DNA from: Alloscardovia venturai
GTDB taxonomy: Bacteria; Actinomycetota; Actinomycetes; Actinomycetales; Bifidobacteriaceae
Length of the DNA stretch: 64,000 nucleotides
Assembly: GCF_042676605.1 (NCBI RefSeq)
Contig: NZ_JBHTHQ010000021.1
Coordinates: forward strand, 310,001-374,000
Direction of reading: 5' to 3'
Shown: piece after piece, positions 18,946 through 28,042 of the stretch
How positions within the stretch are numbered: the first letter of the stretch is position 1
How the letters are laid out: each line of letters opens with the position of its first letter
Notes under the pieces: generated by a model
Told to the model about the DNA's origin: nothing
Seen by the model: only the letters and a program-made list of their open reading frames with translations
Databases searched by the model: none
Position numbers and translations under genes: made by a program

Positions 18946-19140
18946 TTAATATCCTTCTGTTGTAGATAAGCAAGATGATTTCACTGGTGTGAAACCACCG
19001 AGTCAGCCAACTCCTGCGCTTAGCACTGAACCGTTGCTTATATCTTGTTCAGCGTTTAATAGTTTATCTATCTCTAAATAAACTACCGACCCGCAGACGG
19101 GCCAAGACTCCAGAGCTACGTACTTCTACCGAAGTCTAAG
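18946..19140 (-). promoter_or_regulatory. structured rpsD 5' leader with a predicted pseudoknot
   Basis: In the 250-bp gap upstream of rpsD at least five stems can be read on the mRNA strand: ACTTC-GGTA-GAAGT with a GNRA loop (19135-19122), CGGG/CCCG (19090-19101), TAGTTTAT/ATAAACTA (19060-19085), CTGAAC/GTTCAG (19026-19052), TTTCAC/GTGAAA (18979-18994). The 15-nt loop of the CTGAAC hairpin contains ATAAGCAA (19041-19034), which is fully complementary to TTGCTTAT at 18973-18966, about 10 nt before the ribosome binding site. That makes an H-type pseudoknot close to the start codon. S4 autoregulation is the likely use; this is inference. Confidence 0.55.
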
Positions 19141-19196
19141 CACATAACAGTATCAAGGATACACCTAACTTGCTACATTCGTGCTACCTTGCTACA

Positions 19197-21983
19197 TTAA
19201 AGTTTCTCGATTGGTGCCATGCGCACCAAGAGTCGCTTTGTGCCTGCCGAACCAAAATCTACAGTCATAACCGAGTTACGCCCCCGATCTTCAAGCGCAG
19301 TAATAGTACCTAAACCATGCTCATCATGGATGACCTTCTCACCTACTGTAAAATCAGCAATAGTAAAGCCATTGTCCTTAGAGACTTTCGACGTAGATTG
19401 TTGACGTCCCACTGCCGAGGTGCTCGAGGCAATATGCTGTGTCTTGACAGCCTTTTTCTTCGAATAGGAGGATTGATTATACGTACCATACGAGCGAGAT
19501 TTTCCACTTCCATACGTTGATCGCGAACCATAATTGCTGCGTGACCGCTGCATCGACGACGAGCCGCCAAAGGTAGATTTACTACCAAAGGATGAGCCTG
19601 AATAATTGTCCCCCCATCCATTGGTAGAAGCGGAGTAATCATCGAAATCAGCAAAATCATCGTCCGATGCCCAACCTGATCGCATCCGTTCCATCGTAGA
19701 TTCTTTGCGAACCCAATCGATAAGATGAGCAGGAATCTCGTCGAGGAATTGACTTGGCATCATCTCGGCAGCTTGTCCCCATTGAGAACGAACAGCTGCG
19801 CGGGTGACATAAAGTTTGCGCTGAGCACGGGTAATGCCCACATATGCAAGACGACGCTCTTCAGCCAGTTCTTTCTCATCCTCTACGCTACGAGAGTGAG
19901 GGAATGTACCCTGCTCCATACCTGGCAAAAAGACCACCGGATACTCAAGACCTTTCGCGGTGTGCAGCGTCATCAGAGTAACAGTGCCGCGGTCTTCGCC
20001 ATCACCTGGCAGCTGATCAGAGTCTGCTACAAGCGCAGTAGTCTCCAAGAATCCGGCAAGAGAAGCATCAGGAGTATTTTGCTCGTATTCAGCTGCAACA
20101 GATTGCAACTGGCTCAAATTATCAACGCGTGTAGCATCTTGAGGATCATGAGAACGGCGAAGTTCATCAACTAAACCAGTTTTTTCCAAAACTTCTGCGA
20201 TGATTTCGCTCGGATGGGCATCATGCTCTGTAGCGAACTGTCTGAGAGAACGCATAAGGTCACGGAATGCGAGAACTCCGTTCAATGTCCGCGCAGGGAT
20301 ATCAGGATTGCTATCAGCAAATTCAATCGCCGACCAGAAAGTATCATTGCGAGCCGCAGCACTTTCATTGAGAAGAGCTTCCGCCCTTGCACCTAACCCA
20401 CGTTTAGGAATATTCATAATCCGGCGAGTATTGACATCATCATCAGGGTTTGCTATTGCCTGAACGTATGCCATCGCATCTTTGACTTCGCGACGTTCGT
20501 AGAAACGAGTTCCTCCGACGAGTTGATACGGAATACCTGCGTTGATGAGAGCTTCTTCAAGGGAGCGAGACTGCGCATTGGCACGATACATAATCGCTAT
20601 CTGTGAGTATGGATACTGTTCTTCGCCTTCAATACGAGCTATCTCTGTGGCAATCCATTGTGCTTCTTGCGCAGCATTGTCTGCAGCGTATCCAGTAATT
20701 TTCTCGCCTTCACCGAGAGCTGTCCATAGTTTCTTCGGAGTACGATTGTCATTCTGAGAAATGACTGCATTTGCAGCATCCAGAATTGTTTGAGTAGAAC
20801 GGTAATTTTGCTCCAGCATAATGGTTTTCGCATTATCAAAGTCATTTTCGAAGTCCAAAATATTCGAGATATCCGCACCGCGGAATGCGTAGATAGACTG
20901 GTCGGAATCACCAACGACAGTAACCCATGCAGGATGGATTTGTGGCGTAACTTCTGCTAGCTCTTTACTCGCGAGAAGGCGTATAAGAATGTACTGAGCA
21001 TGATTCGTGTCCTGATATTCATCTACAAAGATGAAGCTGAAACGACGACGATAAAACTCTAACGCCTCATGCGATGTTCTCAGAAGCTCGACCGTTCTAG
21101 TAAGTAAATCGTCGAAATCTACAGAATTTGCAGCTCCAAGACGATACTGATACTCGGCATAGCATACCGCATACACTTCTTCAGCATTACCTAGATTTGC
21201 TATATGTTGTCCTCTGCGACCTGGCTTATAGTCAGAAGCTACATGTTGCAAAGCTTCCTCATAAGAGATGAGCTTATTTTTAAAATCTGAAATCGCATTC
21301 AGGATACTACGCGGAGTAAAACGTTTAGTGTCGATATTGAGATCTGCAGCGATGAGTTTAATTAAGCGCTCGCAATCTGCTTGGTCATAGATAGAAAACC
21401 CTGACTTGAGACCAATGGCTTCCCCGTGACGACGAAGAATGCGCACACACGCTGAGTGGAAAGTCGAAACCCACATACGTTGAGCAGCATCTCCAATTAA
21501 ACTCGCTAAACGCTCGCGCATTTCGGCCGCAGCCTTATTCGTAAAGGTAATAGCAAGAATTTGGCTCGGGTACGCATGCCATTGCGTCAGTGCCCACGCA
21601 ATACGACGAGTGAGGACTCGAGTCTTGCCAGAGCCCGCGCCTGCACCGATGAGCAACGCCGGTCCCTCATACTGTACCGCTTCACTCTGCTGGGTATTTA
21701 ATCCATCAATTAAATCATGTGCACTATGCTCGATAACTTCTGGCGCAGTAGCAATTCGGGACAATGGCGCACTCTGTGCATGTGCCTGAGTATACGGTGC
21801 AGATGTTCGTGATGCTTCTAAAGCGGACGAAGTGAAGTTAGTCCTAGAACTTGCTCTCGTAGCCTCGCGCTTCTCCTGCTCCAGGCGTAAACGAGCACGT
21901 TGACGAGGAGAAAGCGCTTTATTATCAGCGTTTCTAGCATTATTTTCTGAAGTAAAGTCGAAGCCAGATTGCGATAAAGTCAT
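19197..21983 (-). CDS. pcrA: PcrA/UvrD-type superfamily I DNA helicase
   Basis: ATP-dependent 3'-5' helicase in nucleotide excision repair and removal of obstacles from replication forks. 928 aa. An extra N-terminal region of about 90 aa precedes the Q motif LNTQQSEAV; Walker A GAGAGSGKT is at 113-121; DEYQDTN (motif II), GDSDQSIYAFRGAD, TLHTAKGLEYPVVFLPGMEQG and VGITRA follow. A tail of about 65 residues rich in Ser, Gly, Tyr and Arg links to the C-terminal RNA-polymerase-binding Tudor-like domain (VIHDEHGLGTITALEDRG). Complete and probably functional. Confidence 0.95.
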   Translation of the reverse strand: MTLSQSGFDFTSENNARNADNKALSPRQRARLRLEQEKREATRASSRTNFTSSALEASRTSAPYTQAHAQSAPLSRIATAPEVIEHSAHDLIDGLNTQQSEAVQYEGPALLIGAGAGSGKTRVLTRRIAWALTQWHAYPSQILAITFTNKAAAEMRERLASLIGDAAQRMWVSTFHSACVRILRRHGEAIGLKSGFSIYDQADCERLIKLIAADLNIDTKRFTPRSILNAISDFKNKLISYEEALQHVASDYKPGRRGQHIANLGNAEEVYAVCYAEYQYRLGAANSVDFDDLLTRTVELLRTSHEALEFYRRRFSFIFVDEYQDTNHAQYILIRLLASKELAEVTPQIHPAWVTVVGDSDQSIYAFRGADISNILDFENDFDNAKTIMLEQNYRSTQTILDAANAVISQNDNRTPKKLWTALGEGEKITGYAADNAAQEAQWIATEIARIEGEEQYPYSQIAIMYRANAQSRSLEEALINAGIPYQLVGGTRFYERREVKDAMAYVQAIANPDDDVNTRRIMNIPKRGLGARAEALLNESAAARNDTFWSAIEFADSNPDIPARTLNGVLAFRDLMRSLRQFATEHDAHPSEIIAEVLEKTGLVDELRRSHDPQDATRVDNLSQLQSVAAEYEQNTPDASLAGFLETTALVADSDQLPGDGEDRGTVTLMTLHTAKGLEYPVVFLPGMEQGTFPHSRSVEDEKELAEERRLAYVGITRAQRKLYVTRAAVRSQWGQAAEMMPSQFLDEIPAHLIDWVRKESTMERMRSGWASDDDFADFDDYSASTNGWGDNYSGSSFGSKSTFGGSSSMQRSRSNYGSRSTYGSGKSRSYGTYNQSSYSKKKAVKTQHIASSTSAVGRQQSTSKVSKDNGFTIADFTVGEKVIHDEHGLGTITALEDRGRNSVMTVDFGSAGTKRLLVRMAPIEKL

Positions 21984-22138
21984 TGCTCTGTTTTAGCACA
22001 CGAGGGTTACTTATCGCCTCGTCACGCAGACGCGTTATGATTTAACTCACACAATTTTCCACCATTACCCTTCCGACACTACTCACTGAAAAGTACGCTA
22101 TGTGTCAACGAGGTAATTAAAGCAGAATTGAGTTTCGA

Positions 22139-22720
22139 ATGAAGCTTCTTGAAGACCGTATTCGCACAGAAGGAACCGTCAAACCTGGCGATGTCCTTAA
22201 AGTGGATGCTTTCCTGAACCACCAGTGCGACGTCGCTCTCTTCGACAAGATGGGCGAAGAATGGGCACGTCTTTTCGTTGGTACTCGTGTCGATAAAATT
22301 TTGACTATTGAGGCATCCGGCATTGGAATTGCCTGTGTGGCTGCACGTCACTTCAACAACGTTCCTGTCGTGTTTGCAAAAAAGGCACAGTCTATCAACC
22401 TTGATGGCGAGCAGTACTCCACTTCTATTTACTCCTTTACTAAGCAAAAGGAATTCCCCGTCATCGTCTCAAAAAAGTATCTGAATGAAGGCGAGCATGT
22501 CCTTATCGTTGACGATTTCTTAGCTAACGGGAATGCCCTCAATGGTTTGCTTCATATTTGTGAAACGGCTGGCGTCATAGTCGAAGGTTTCGGCATCGCC
22601 GTTGAGAAAGGCTTCCAAGGTGGCGGTGACGCCTTGCGCAAGCGAGGATATCGAGTTGAATCACTTGCGAATATACGCACCATGAATGCTGAAACAGGTG
22701 ATATTGAATTTAACTCATAA
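22139..22720 (+). CDS. xpt: xanthine phosphoribosyltransferase
   Basis: Salvage enzyme: xanthine + PRPP to XMP. 193 aa, starts MKLLEDRIRTEG as in Xpt of Gram-positives; the PRPP-binding motif is VLIVDDFLANGNAL. Followed by an uncoupled terminator and then the xanthine permease, the classic xpt-pbuX pair. I looked for a purine riboswitch upstream and saw none; the 150-bp leader region also lacks a strong Shine-Dalgarno. Confidence 0.95.
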   Translation: MKLLEDRIRTEGTVKPGDVLKVDAFLNHQCDVALFDKMGEEWARLFVGTRVDKILTIEASGIGIACVAARHFNNVPVVFAKKAQSINLDGEQYSTSIYSFTKQKEFPVIVSKKYLNEGEHVLIVDDFLANGNALNGLLHICETAGVIVEGFGIAVEKGFQGGGDALRKRGYRVESLANIRTMNAETGDIEFNS

Positions 22721-22727
22721 AACGTGC

Positions 22728-22764
22728 AAGGCTGTTTCCTCAGGAAAGACGGAAGCAGCCTTTC
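22728..22764 (+). terminator. terminator or attenuating hairpin between xpt and permease
   Basis: AAGGCTGTTTCC pairs with GGAAGCAGCCTT (one G-T), then TTTC. It follows the xpt stop by 8 nt and separates it from the permease gene, so the permease may depend on readthrough or its own promoter in the next 80 bp. Confidence 0.75.
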
Positions 22765-22843
22765 TTATACGTTCATGCATTCTCATGATTTCTCATGAGA
22801 GATAAAAGTTAAGTAATAGAGATAAGAGAAGAAAGAGAAAGTC

Positions 22844-24256
22844 ATGGCTGAAAATACCAGCATCTCTACCGGCGCTGCACTGCGTCAGCTGGATGGAAAA
22901 ATTTCTTTCTGGAAGGGCATTCCCTTCGGCATTCAGCACGTTCTTGCAATGTTCGTCGCGAACCTCACCCCTATCGCCATAGTCGTAGGAGCAGCTAAGC
23001 TTCCTGTAGAGCAGAGTGTGTGGATTACTAGTTCCGCACTTCTCGTAGCAGGCTTAGGCACTGTCTTGCAACTCTACCCTATTATGGCGTACTGGAGTAA
23101 ATCTGCCGATGAAGGCTGGCGCGTAGGCGCGAAAATGCCAATCGTAACGGGTGTTTCCTTCACATATGTCGCAGCGGCATCTACTATCGCTGCAAATCCA
23201 AAGCTTGGCTACGGCGCAGTCGTTGGCGCAGTAATTGTGGGTGGCCTTATCGAATTCATTCTCGGGCTCACTGCTCGTTTTTGGAAGCGTTTCGTCAATC
23301 CTATCGTGTCGGCAGTTGTCGTGACTACCATTGGATTCTCTCTTTTGTCGACCGGCGCTACATCCTTCGGTGGCGGTTCAGGTGCAAAAGATTTCGGTTC
23401 TTGGCAAAATCTTACGGTTGCTACTATTACTTTAATCGCTTGCCTCGCTTTCCAAGTTCTCGCAAAGGGAGTAGCAAAGCAACTTTCTGTCTTGTTTGGA
23501 TTAATCGTCGGCTACATCGTCGCCCTTCTTTTCACATTTACAGGTCTTGCACCTCATATGGTAGATTTCTCTAAGTTCCAAGGACTTCAGGCGGTATCAT
23601 TACCACACCTTGCACCCATGATGCCATTCGGTATCAAGTTTGATGCAGGAGCAATTCTCTCCTTCGCACTGCTCTACGTCGTTTCCTCCGTGGAAGTTCT
23701 AGGCAATACTGCTTCTCTTGCCGAAGTCGGGTTTAACCGCAATCCAGATGATAATGAGACAGCTGGTGCAATAGCTGGAGACGGTCTTATTTCCTCAATC
23801 TCAGGCCTCTTCGGCGCACTACCATTAACTTCCTTTGCACAAAATGTCGGGCTCGTAGCGATGACTAAGGTTGTCAACCGTAAGGTCATCCTCTCCGGCG
23901 GCGTCATTTTGATTTTGGCAAGCTTCATTCCGGGATTCGCAGCAGTGTTTAATTCTCTTCCTCAAGCAGTTCTCGGAGGCTGCACGATTATGATGTTTGG
24001 TTCCATCGTCCTCGCAGGTGTACAAATGATTGCAAAAGCTGGCTTTACTCAGCGTAACATCACTATCGTGACTCTTGCACTCACTATTGGAATCGGCTTT
24101 ACACAGACTTCGCCGAACATCTTCCAGAACTTCCCGCAACTTTTCCAGTCGGTCTTCTCCAACGCGATTGCAATCGCATTCGTCGTAGCGCTTATTCTCA
24201 GTTGGGTTCTTCCTGACGAGAAACACTTCCTCGCTGAAGATACTGAAGTGGCTTAA
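22844..24256 (+). CDS. pbuX: xanthine/uracil permease family transporter
   Basis: Nucleobase:cation symporter-2 family, 470 aa, about 14 membrane helices. Seen: FGIQHVLAMFVANLTPIAIV at the N-terminus, SSVEVLGNTASLAE (substrate-site helix), and the NAT-like signature FAQNVGLVAMTKVVNR. Xanthine is the likely substrate because of xpt next door; guanine or uric acid are alternatives. Ribosome binding site AAGAGAAAG about 8 nt before ATG. Confidence 0.92.
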   Translation: MAENTSISTGAALRQLDGKISFWKGIPFGIQHVLAMFVANLTPIAIVVGAAKLPVEQSVWITSSALLVAGLGTVLQLYPIMAYWSKSADEGWRVGAKMPIVTGVSFTYVAAASTIAANPKLGYGAVVGAVIVGGLIEFILGLTARFWKRFVNPIVSAVVVTTIGFSLLSTGATSFGGGSGAKDFGSWQNLTVATITLIACLAFQVLAKGVAKQLSVLFGLIVGYIVALLFTFTGLAPHMVDFSKFQGLQAVSLPHLAPMMPFGIKFDAGAILSFALLYVVSSVEVLGNTASLAEVGFNRNPDDNETAGAIAGDGLISSISGLFGALPLTSFAQNVGLVAMTKVVNRKVILSGGVILILASFIPGFAAVFNSLPQAVLGGCTIMMFGSIVLAGVQMIAKAGFTQRNITIVTLALTIGIGFTQTSPNIFQNFPQLFQSVFSNAIAIAFVVALILSWVLPDEKHFLAEDTEVA

Positions 24257-24274
24257 GTTCTCTTTCTACACAAC

Positions 24275-24317
24275 AAAAGGAGCATCCCGACTCTCAATGA
24301 ATCGAGATGCTCCTTTT
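24275..24317. terminator. bidirectional terminator
   Basis: 12-bp stem AAAAGGAGCATC / GATGCTCCTTTT with a 19-nt loop, between convergent pbuX (plus) and the membrane gene (minus). A-run and T-run flank both ends. Confidence 0.9.
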
Positions 24318-24364
24318 ATGTGCTTAATTTATACACTTAATTTGTACGCACATATTGCACTAAT

Positions 24365-25417
24365 TTAAGCCGCGAGCACAGCCTCCTTATCGCTACTATC
24401 AACACGTGCTGCAGCTTGCTCAAAGTCACGGGTACCCACAAAGACTTCAGACTTATATGGATTGACATGTAGCTTCTTTGCACGGTAAGCGATGTAAATA
24501 ATCGCTGCAATATTCGCAGCCAATGCAAGAAGAGAAACCACTACGTTTGCTGTCGAGTTCATAGTGGACTGCACAGCAAACGGGCTATCTACACCCATAG
24601 ATGGGATGGACGTCTGGAACGTTGGGAATACCTGAGCAAACATGCACCAAATTGCAAGTGTATTTGCACGGTTCTGAATCCAACCACCCTTGTTCCACAA
24701 GAAGTTGGCTACAGTTGGAGCAAGGAGCAAAGCTAATCCGCAGTACCATGCGTGATTTGGTAGGCAGTTGTAGGTATAGCAGAAGTTCCACACATCATAA
24801 GCGAGGATAAACACCCATGTCATATCTGCCCAAACCATATCATCCTTCTTCTTGGAAGAATATACTGCCCACCAGCCTGTCATGCAGAAGATATTGATGA
24901 GACCAGCGATACCGTTAAAGACATTCTGCCAACCAGCAGTTACTGTTATGTGCTCTGATGTCGTCCATACTGCCGAACCGTTGACCCATGTCACATTGCC
25001 AGTGAAGAAATGAGCTGCAGATTCAAAATCTGAGACTACAGCAATTAAAATGTTGATAGCCACGATGACAAATGGGAATGCACGGAACCAGTGGGCTTTC
25101 CCCAGCTTACCCCAGCGGTATTTAATCATCATAAAGCCAATACACCCTACCAACGCTGCATAGACCTTCGCATAATGGAACCAGCCATTAGCAAATACAA
25201 CCGTCGGATTATTGACGCCCCAGCTTACTCCCATTGAGGCAGCTGCCGTGACGGTGATAACGTAAATCGTCATCGCAATCGGCAGGCCGACAAACATAAT
25301 GAGTCCGCCTGCTTTAGTGCGACGCGCTAACTCATTAAGAGCAATAAGCGCTACAAAAACAAGAATCCATCCGAGCCATTGTGTCGCTGCATGCGCACCA
25401 TAGACTTGAAAAAGCAT
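24365..25417 (-). CDS. polytopic membrane protein of unknown function (possibly DUF5692)
   Basis: 350 aa, ten or so hydrophobic helices, rich in Trp and Tyr, with a cytosolic C-terminus ending in a charged tail. I recognise the general look of the DUF5692 group found in bifidobacteria and other gut bacteria but cannot confirm it. Conserved-looking stretches: MTWVFILAYDVWNFCYTYNC and WCMFAQVFPTFQTSI. No cofactor motif is visible. Strong ribosome binding site (AGGAGGGG) before ATG 25417; divergent from the Dxs-like gene with 230 bp between. Confidence 0.7.
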   Translation of the reverse strand: MLFQVYGAHAATQWLGWILVFVALIALNELARRTKAGGLIMFVGLPIAMTIYVITVTAAASMGVSWGVNNPTVVFANGWFHYAKVYAALVGCIGFMMIKYRWGKLGKAHWFRAFPFVIVAINILIAVVSDFESAAHFFTGNVTWVNGSAVWTTSEHITVTAGWQNVFNGIAGLINIFCMTGWWAVYSSKKKDDMVWADMTWVFILAYDVWNFCYTYNCLPNHAWYCGLALLLAPTVANFLWNKGGWIQNRANTLAIWCMFAQVFPTFQTSIPSMGVDSPFAVQSTMNSTANVVVSLLALAANIAAIIYIAYRAKKLHVNPYKSEVFVGTRDFEQAAARVDSSDKEAVLAA

Positions 25418-25580
25418 CTTTGCCCCTCCTGTGTGTTATTTTTTATCTCTTTTCGAGCAGAGAACTTCTTTGTTCAAAATGTCAATGTTTTCCACTCTTG
25501 AGGAGATTCGTTTTTTATTATTACACAACTCGAGACTCGCGCCTCACCGTATGGGACATAGTGAACAAAATGTCATCGCG

Positions 25581-25609
25581 TTGTCACATATTCTCACATA
25601 GAATATGCA
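25581..25609 (+). promoter_or_regulatory. putative promoter of the Dxs-like gene
   Basis: TTGTCA (25581-25586), 17-bp spacer, TATGCA (25604-25609), about 40 bp upstream of the strong AAGGAGG site that precedes ATG 25648. Confidence 0.4.
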
Positions 25610-25647
25610 TAAGAAGAACAGAGAAATAATTTCAAGGAGGAAACCTC

Positions 25648-27414
25648 ATGTTCGTTGAAAAAATTCACTCCCCTGCAGACGTCAAGAAACTTACTCCAAA
25701 TGAACGTAAAATTCTCGCCCAAGAAATTCGAGACGCGCTCCTTAAACGTTCTTCTATTCACGGAGGACATTTCGGTCCTGTGTTTGGCGTCGTTGAAGCT
25801 ACTATCGCACTTCACACCGTTTTTGATGCGCCAACCGATAAGCTCGTGTGGGATATCAGTCATCAAACATACACACATAAAATCCTCACGGGACGCAACT
25901 ATGGATTTATTGATCCTGCACGCTACGATGAGGTTTCCGGATATTCATCCCCTGCTGAATCAGAATATGATCTTTTCGAAGTCGGACACACTTCTACTTC
26001 TATCTCACTTGCCGTAGGGCTTGCAAAAGCACGCGATATCATGGGTGGCACAGAAAACGTTGTAGCCTTCATCGGCGACGGTGCAATGTCTGGAGGCGAA
26101 GCGCTTGAAGGTTTAAACGTCGTAGGCGAGCTTAACAGTAATTTCATTATCATCTTTAACGACAATGGAATGTCTATCGCAGAAAACCATGGTGGCATGT
26201 ATCCACAGTTTGATGAGCTTCGAAAAACAAACGGGAAAAGCCCACACAATCTTTTTAAAGCGATGGGGCTAGATTACATGTACGTCGCTGAAGGAAACGA
26301 TATCGATGCTCTTATAGAGGCATTTACTTCCGTAAAGAATATCAACCATCCAATCGTTGTACACATCCATACCGAAAAAGGCCTTGGCTACAAACCGGCG
26401 ATGGAGCATAAAGAAGATTGGCATTGGCATGGTCCACACGATATTGAAACTGGCAAATCTCCTGCTATGTCAGAAGGATATGAAAGTTACCCTGAAATCA
26501 CTGGCAAGTACATCATGGACTGGGTACAGAACGACCCGCAATCACTCGTAGTGTCATCAGCAGTTCCAGCAGCTATGGGGCTCAACGCCGAGCGCCGTCA
26601 TGCGCTCGGAAAGCACTATATCGATGTGGGTATCGCTGAGGAAACGGCAGTAGCAGTAGCATCCGGAGCGGCAAAACGTGGAGCACATGTCCTCTATGGC
26701 ACCGAAGCTACCTTCCTTCAGCGCACATACGATCAACTACTTCAAGATTTAGCGACAAACCATAATCCTGCCACTATTCTCACGTTTGATGCGTCCGTGT
26801 GGGGCATGCGCGACTTCACTCATATCGGTTTTTACGATCTTGCCATGATGGGAAACATTCCGGCACTACGCATGCTTGCTCCAACGACCGTCGAAGAGTT
26901 TATAGCAATGCTGAGGTGGTCACTTGCACAGACAGACGGGCCAGTTATCATTCGTGTCCCAGGTGGACAAGTCCGTCACAGCGCGATGCCCGACAAAATC
27001 CGCACAGATTACAGTACCAACACATCGACGGTCACACATCGTGGTTCGCGCGTTGCTATCTTTGGACTAGGGTCCTTCTACCCTCTCGCAGTAGAAACTG
27101 CGCGACAGCTAAAAGACGAACTTGGTATCGATGCAACGATTGTCAATCCACAGATTGCTTCCGACATTGATACTACTCTCCTCGACTCTCTGAGTAATAC
27201 GCATGAACTCATCATTAGTCTTGAAGATTCGATTATTGAGGGCGGGTATGGCTCGAAAATCGCAACATATTTAGGGCGAACTTCTACAAAGGTAGCCATA
27301 TATGGGATTACAAAAGACCTCTACGATCGTTATAATCCTACCGAACTCATGCGAACAAATCGGCTTGATAGCACTCTCATCGTACAGGATGTGAAACAAA
27401 CGCTGAGTTTATAG
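25648..27414 (+). CDS. Dxs-like thiamine-diphosphate transketolase-family enzyme
   Basis: 588 aa with the 1-deoxy-D-xylulose-5-phosphate synthase layout: HGGHFGPVFGVVEATIALH (Dxs: HGGHLGSNLGVVELTIALH), WDISHQTYTHKILTGR, thiamine-diphosphate motif GDG at 143-145 to NDN at 171-173, then the pyrimidine-binding and C-terminal transketolase domains with IDVGIAEE. It is shorter than canonical Dxs (about 620-640 aa) and departs at several places (GPVFG, SYSSPAESEYDLFEVGHTST), like the shorter Dxs-like paralogues of gut Firmicutes and bifidobacteria. True DXP synthase activity is uncertain. Stands alone, with a very strong ribosome binding site. Confidence 0.8.
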   Translation: MFVEKIHSPADVKKLTPNERKILAQEIRDALLKRSSIHGGHFGPVFGVVEATIALHTVFDAPTDKLVWDISHQTYTHKILTGRNYGFIDPARYDEVSGYSSPAESEYDLFEVGHTSTSISLAVGLAKARDIMGGTENVVAFIGDGAMSGGEALEGLNVVGELNSNFIIIFNDNGMSIAENHGGMYPQFDELRKTNGKSPHNLFKAMGLDYMYVAEGNDIDALIEAFTSVKNINHPIVVHIHTEKGLGYKPAMEHKEDWHWHGPHDIETGKSPAMSEGYESYPEITGKYIMDWVQNDPQSLVVSSAVPAAMGLNAERRHALGKHYIDVGIAEETAVAVASGAAKRGAHVLYGTEATFLQRTYDQLLQDLATNHNPATILTFDASVWGMRDFTHIGFYDLAMMGNIPALRMLAPTTVEEFIAMLRWSLAQTDGPVIIRVPGGQVRHSAMPDKIRTDYSTNTSTVTHRGSRVAIFGLGSFYPLAVETARQLKDELGIDATIVNPQIASDIDTTLLDSLSNTHELIISLEDSIIEGGYGSKIATYLGRTSTKVAIYGITKDLYDRYNPTELMRTNRLDSTLIVQDVKQTLSL

Positions 27415-27442
27415 AATGACTCTCAAATAACATCAGAAGATA

Positions 27443-27697
27443 TTAGAGATTATGTTTCTTCATCTTTTCTTGAAAAACAGTATCGATGAAATCACGAACC
27501 TTTCCTTTAATATCTTCTGGTACATCGTCAGACGAGTTTGCGACAGCATCATATAAATCAGGATGTTCGTTTGCGAGTTTTTCAAATGTCTTTGATGTAG
27601 CGTGTGAACGGATAAAGAACGGGATACGTTTCCAATACTCAGGATCGATAAACTCCATAAGCTTCTTGTTCGTTTCCTTTGTCATACGAGACGCCAT
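27443..27697 (-). CDS. small hypothetical protein
   Basis: 84 aa, soluble, charged, mostly helical (AT-rich codons like its neighbours). No family recognised. A clean AAGGAG site sits 8 nt ahead of ATG 27697. Convergent with the Dxs-like gene (28 bp apart). Confidence 0.6.
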   Translation of the reverse strand: MASRMTKETNKKLMEFIDPEYWKRIPFFIRSHATSKTFEKLANEHPDLYDAVANSSDDVPEDIKGKVRDFIDTVFQEKMKKHNL

Positions 27698-27768
27698 TAT
27701 GTATTCTCCTTACATCGGACATATATTATTATCGCGGAATGTCACATCGGTTATCTGTTATTCGCATA

Positions 27769-28020
27769 CTACTCGCACTGAGCGATGAGGTCTACCTCTT
27801 CAAAACGATATTTCTGCGTAACGTCTGGATATTTATCGTGGTCCACAGGTGACAAGAACATTTCTAGCGGACGTACCCACAGGCTTCTGTCGTCATAAAG
27901 CTTACGATAGATAACCATATCTTCCTGCGTTTCACTATCTTTCGCGAGACCCTCAACTATATAAAAATTCCCTTTAAAATGCCTATACACATGATGTATG
28001 CGAATACGTCTATATTCCAC
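27769..28020 (-). CDS. DUF1653 domain protein
   Basis: 83 aa: HVYRHFKGNFYIVEGLAKDSETQEDMVIYRKLYDDRSLWVRPLEMFLSPV matches DUF1653 throughout (xYrHfKGnxYxV, then VxYrxLYxxxxxWVRPxxmF). Function unknown. GTG start with GAGGAGGAAG upstream; 22 bp after the MFS gene start region, likely same transcript. Confidence 0.85.
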   Translation of the reverse strand: MEYRRIRIHHVYRHFKGNFYIVEGLAKDSETQEDMVIYRKLYDDRSLWVRPLEMFLSPVDHDKYPDVTQKYRFEEVDLIAQCE

Positions 28021-28042
28021 GTCTCTTCCTCCTCTTCAGAAT

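Noticed and set aside
21984..22138. Purine riboswitch upstream of xpt
   Set aside because: None of the conserved aptamer core segments could be found; the pair may be regulated by a protein.
22079..22447. Minus-strand frame opposite xpt
   Set aside because: Antisense shadow of xpt, whose protein is clearly recognised.
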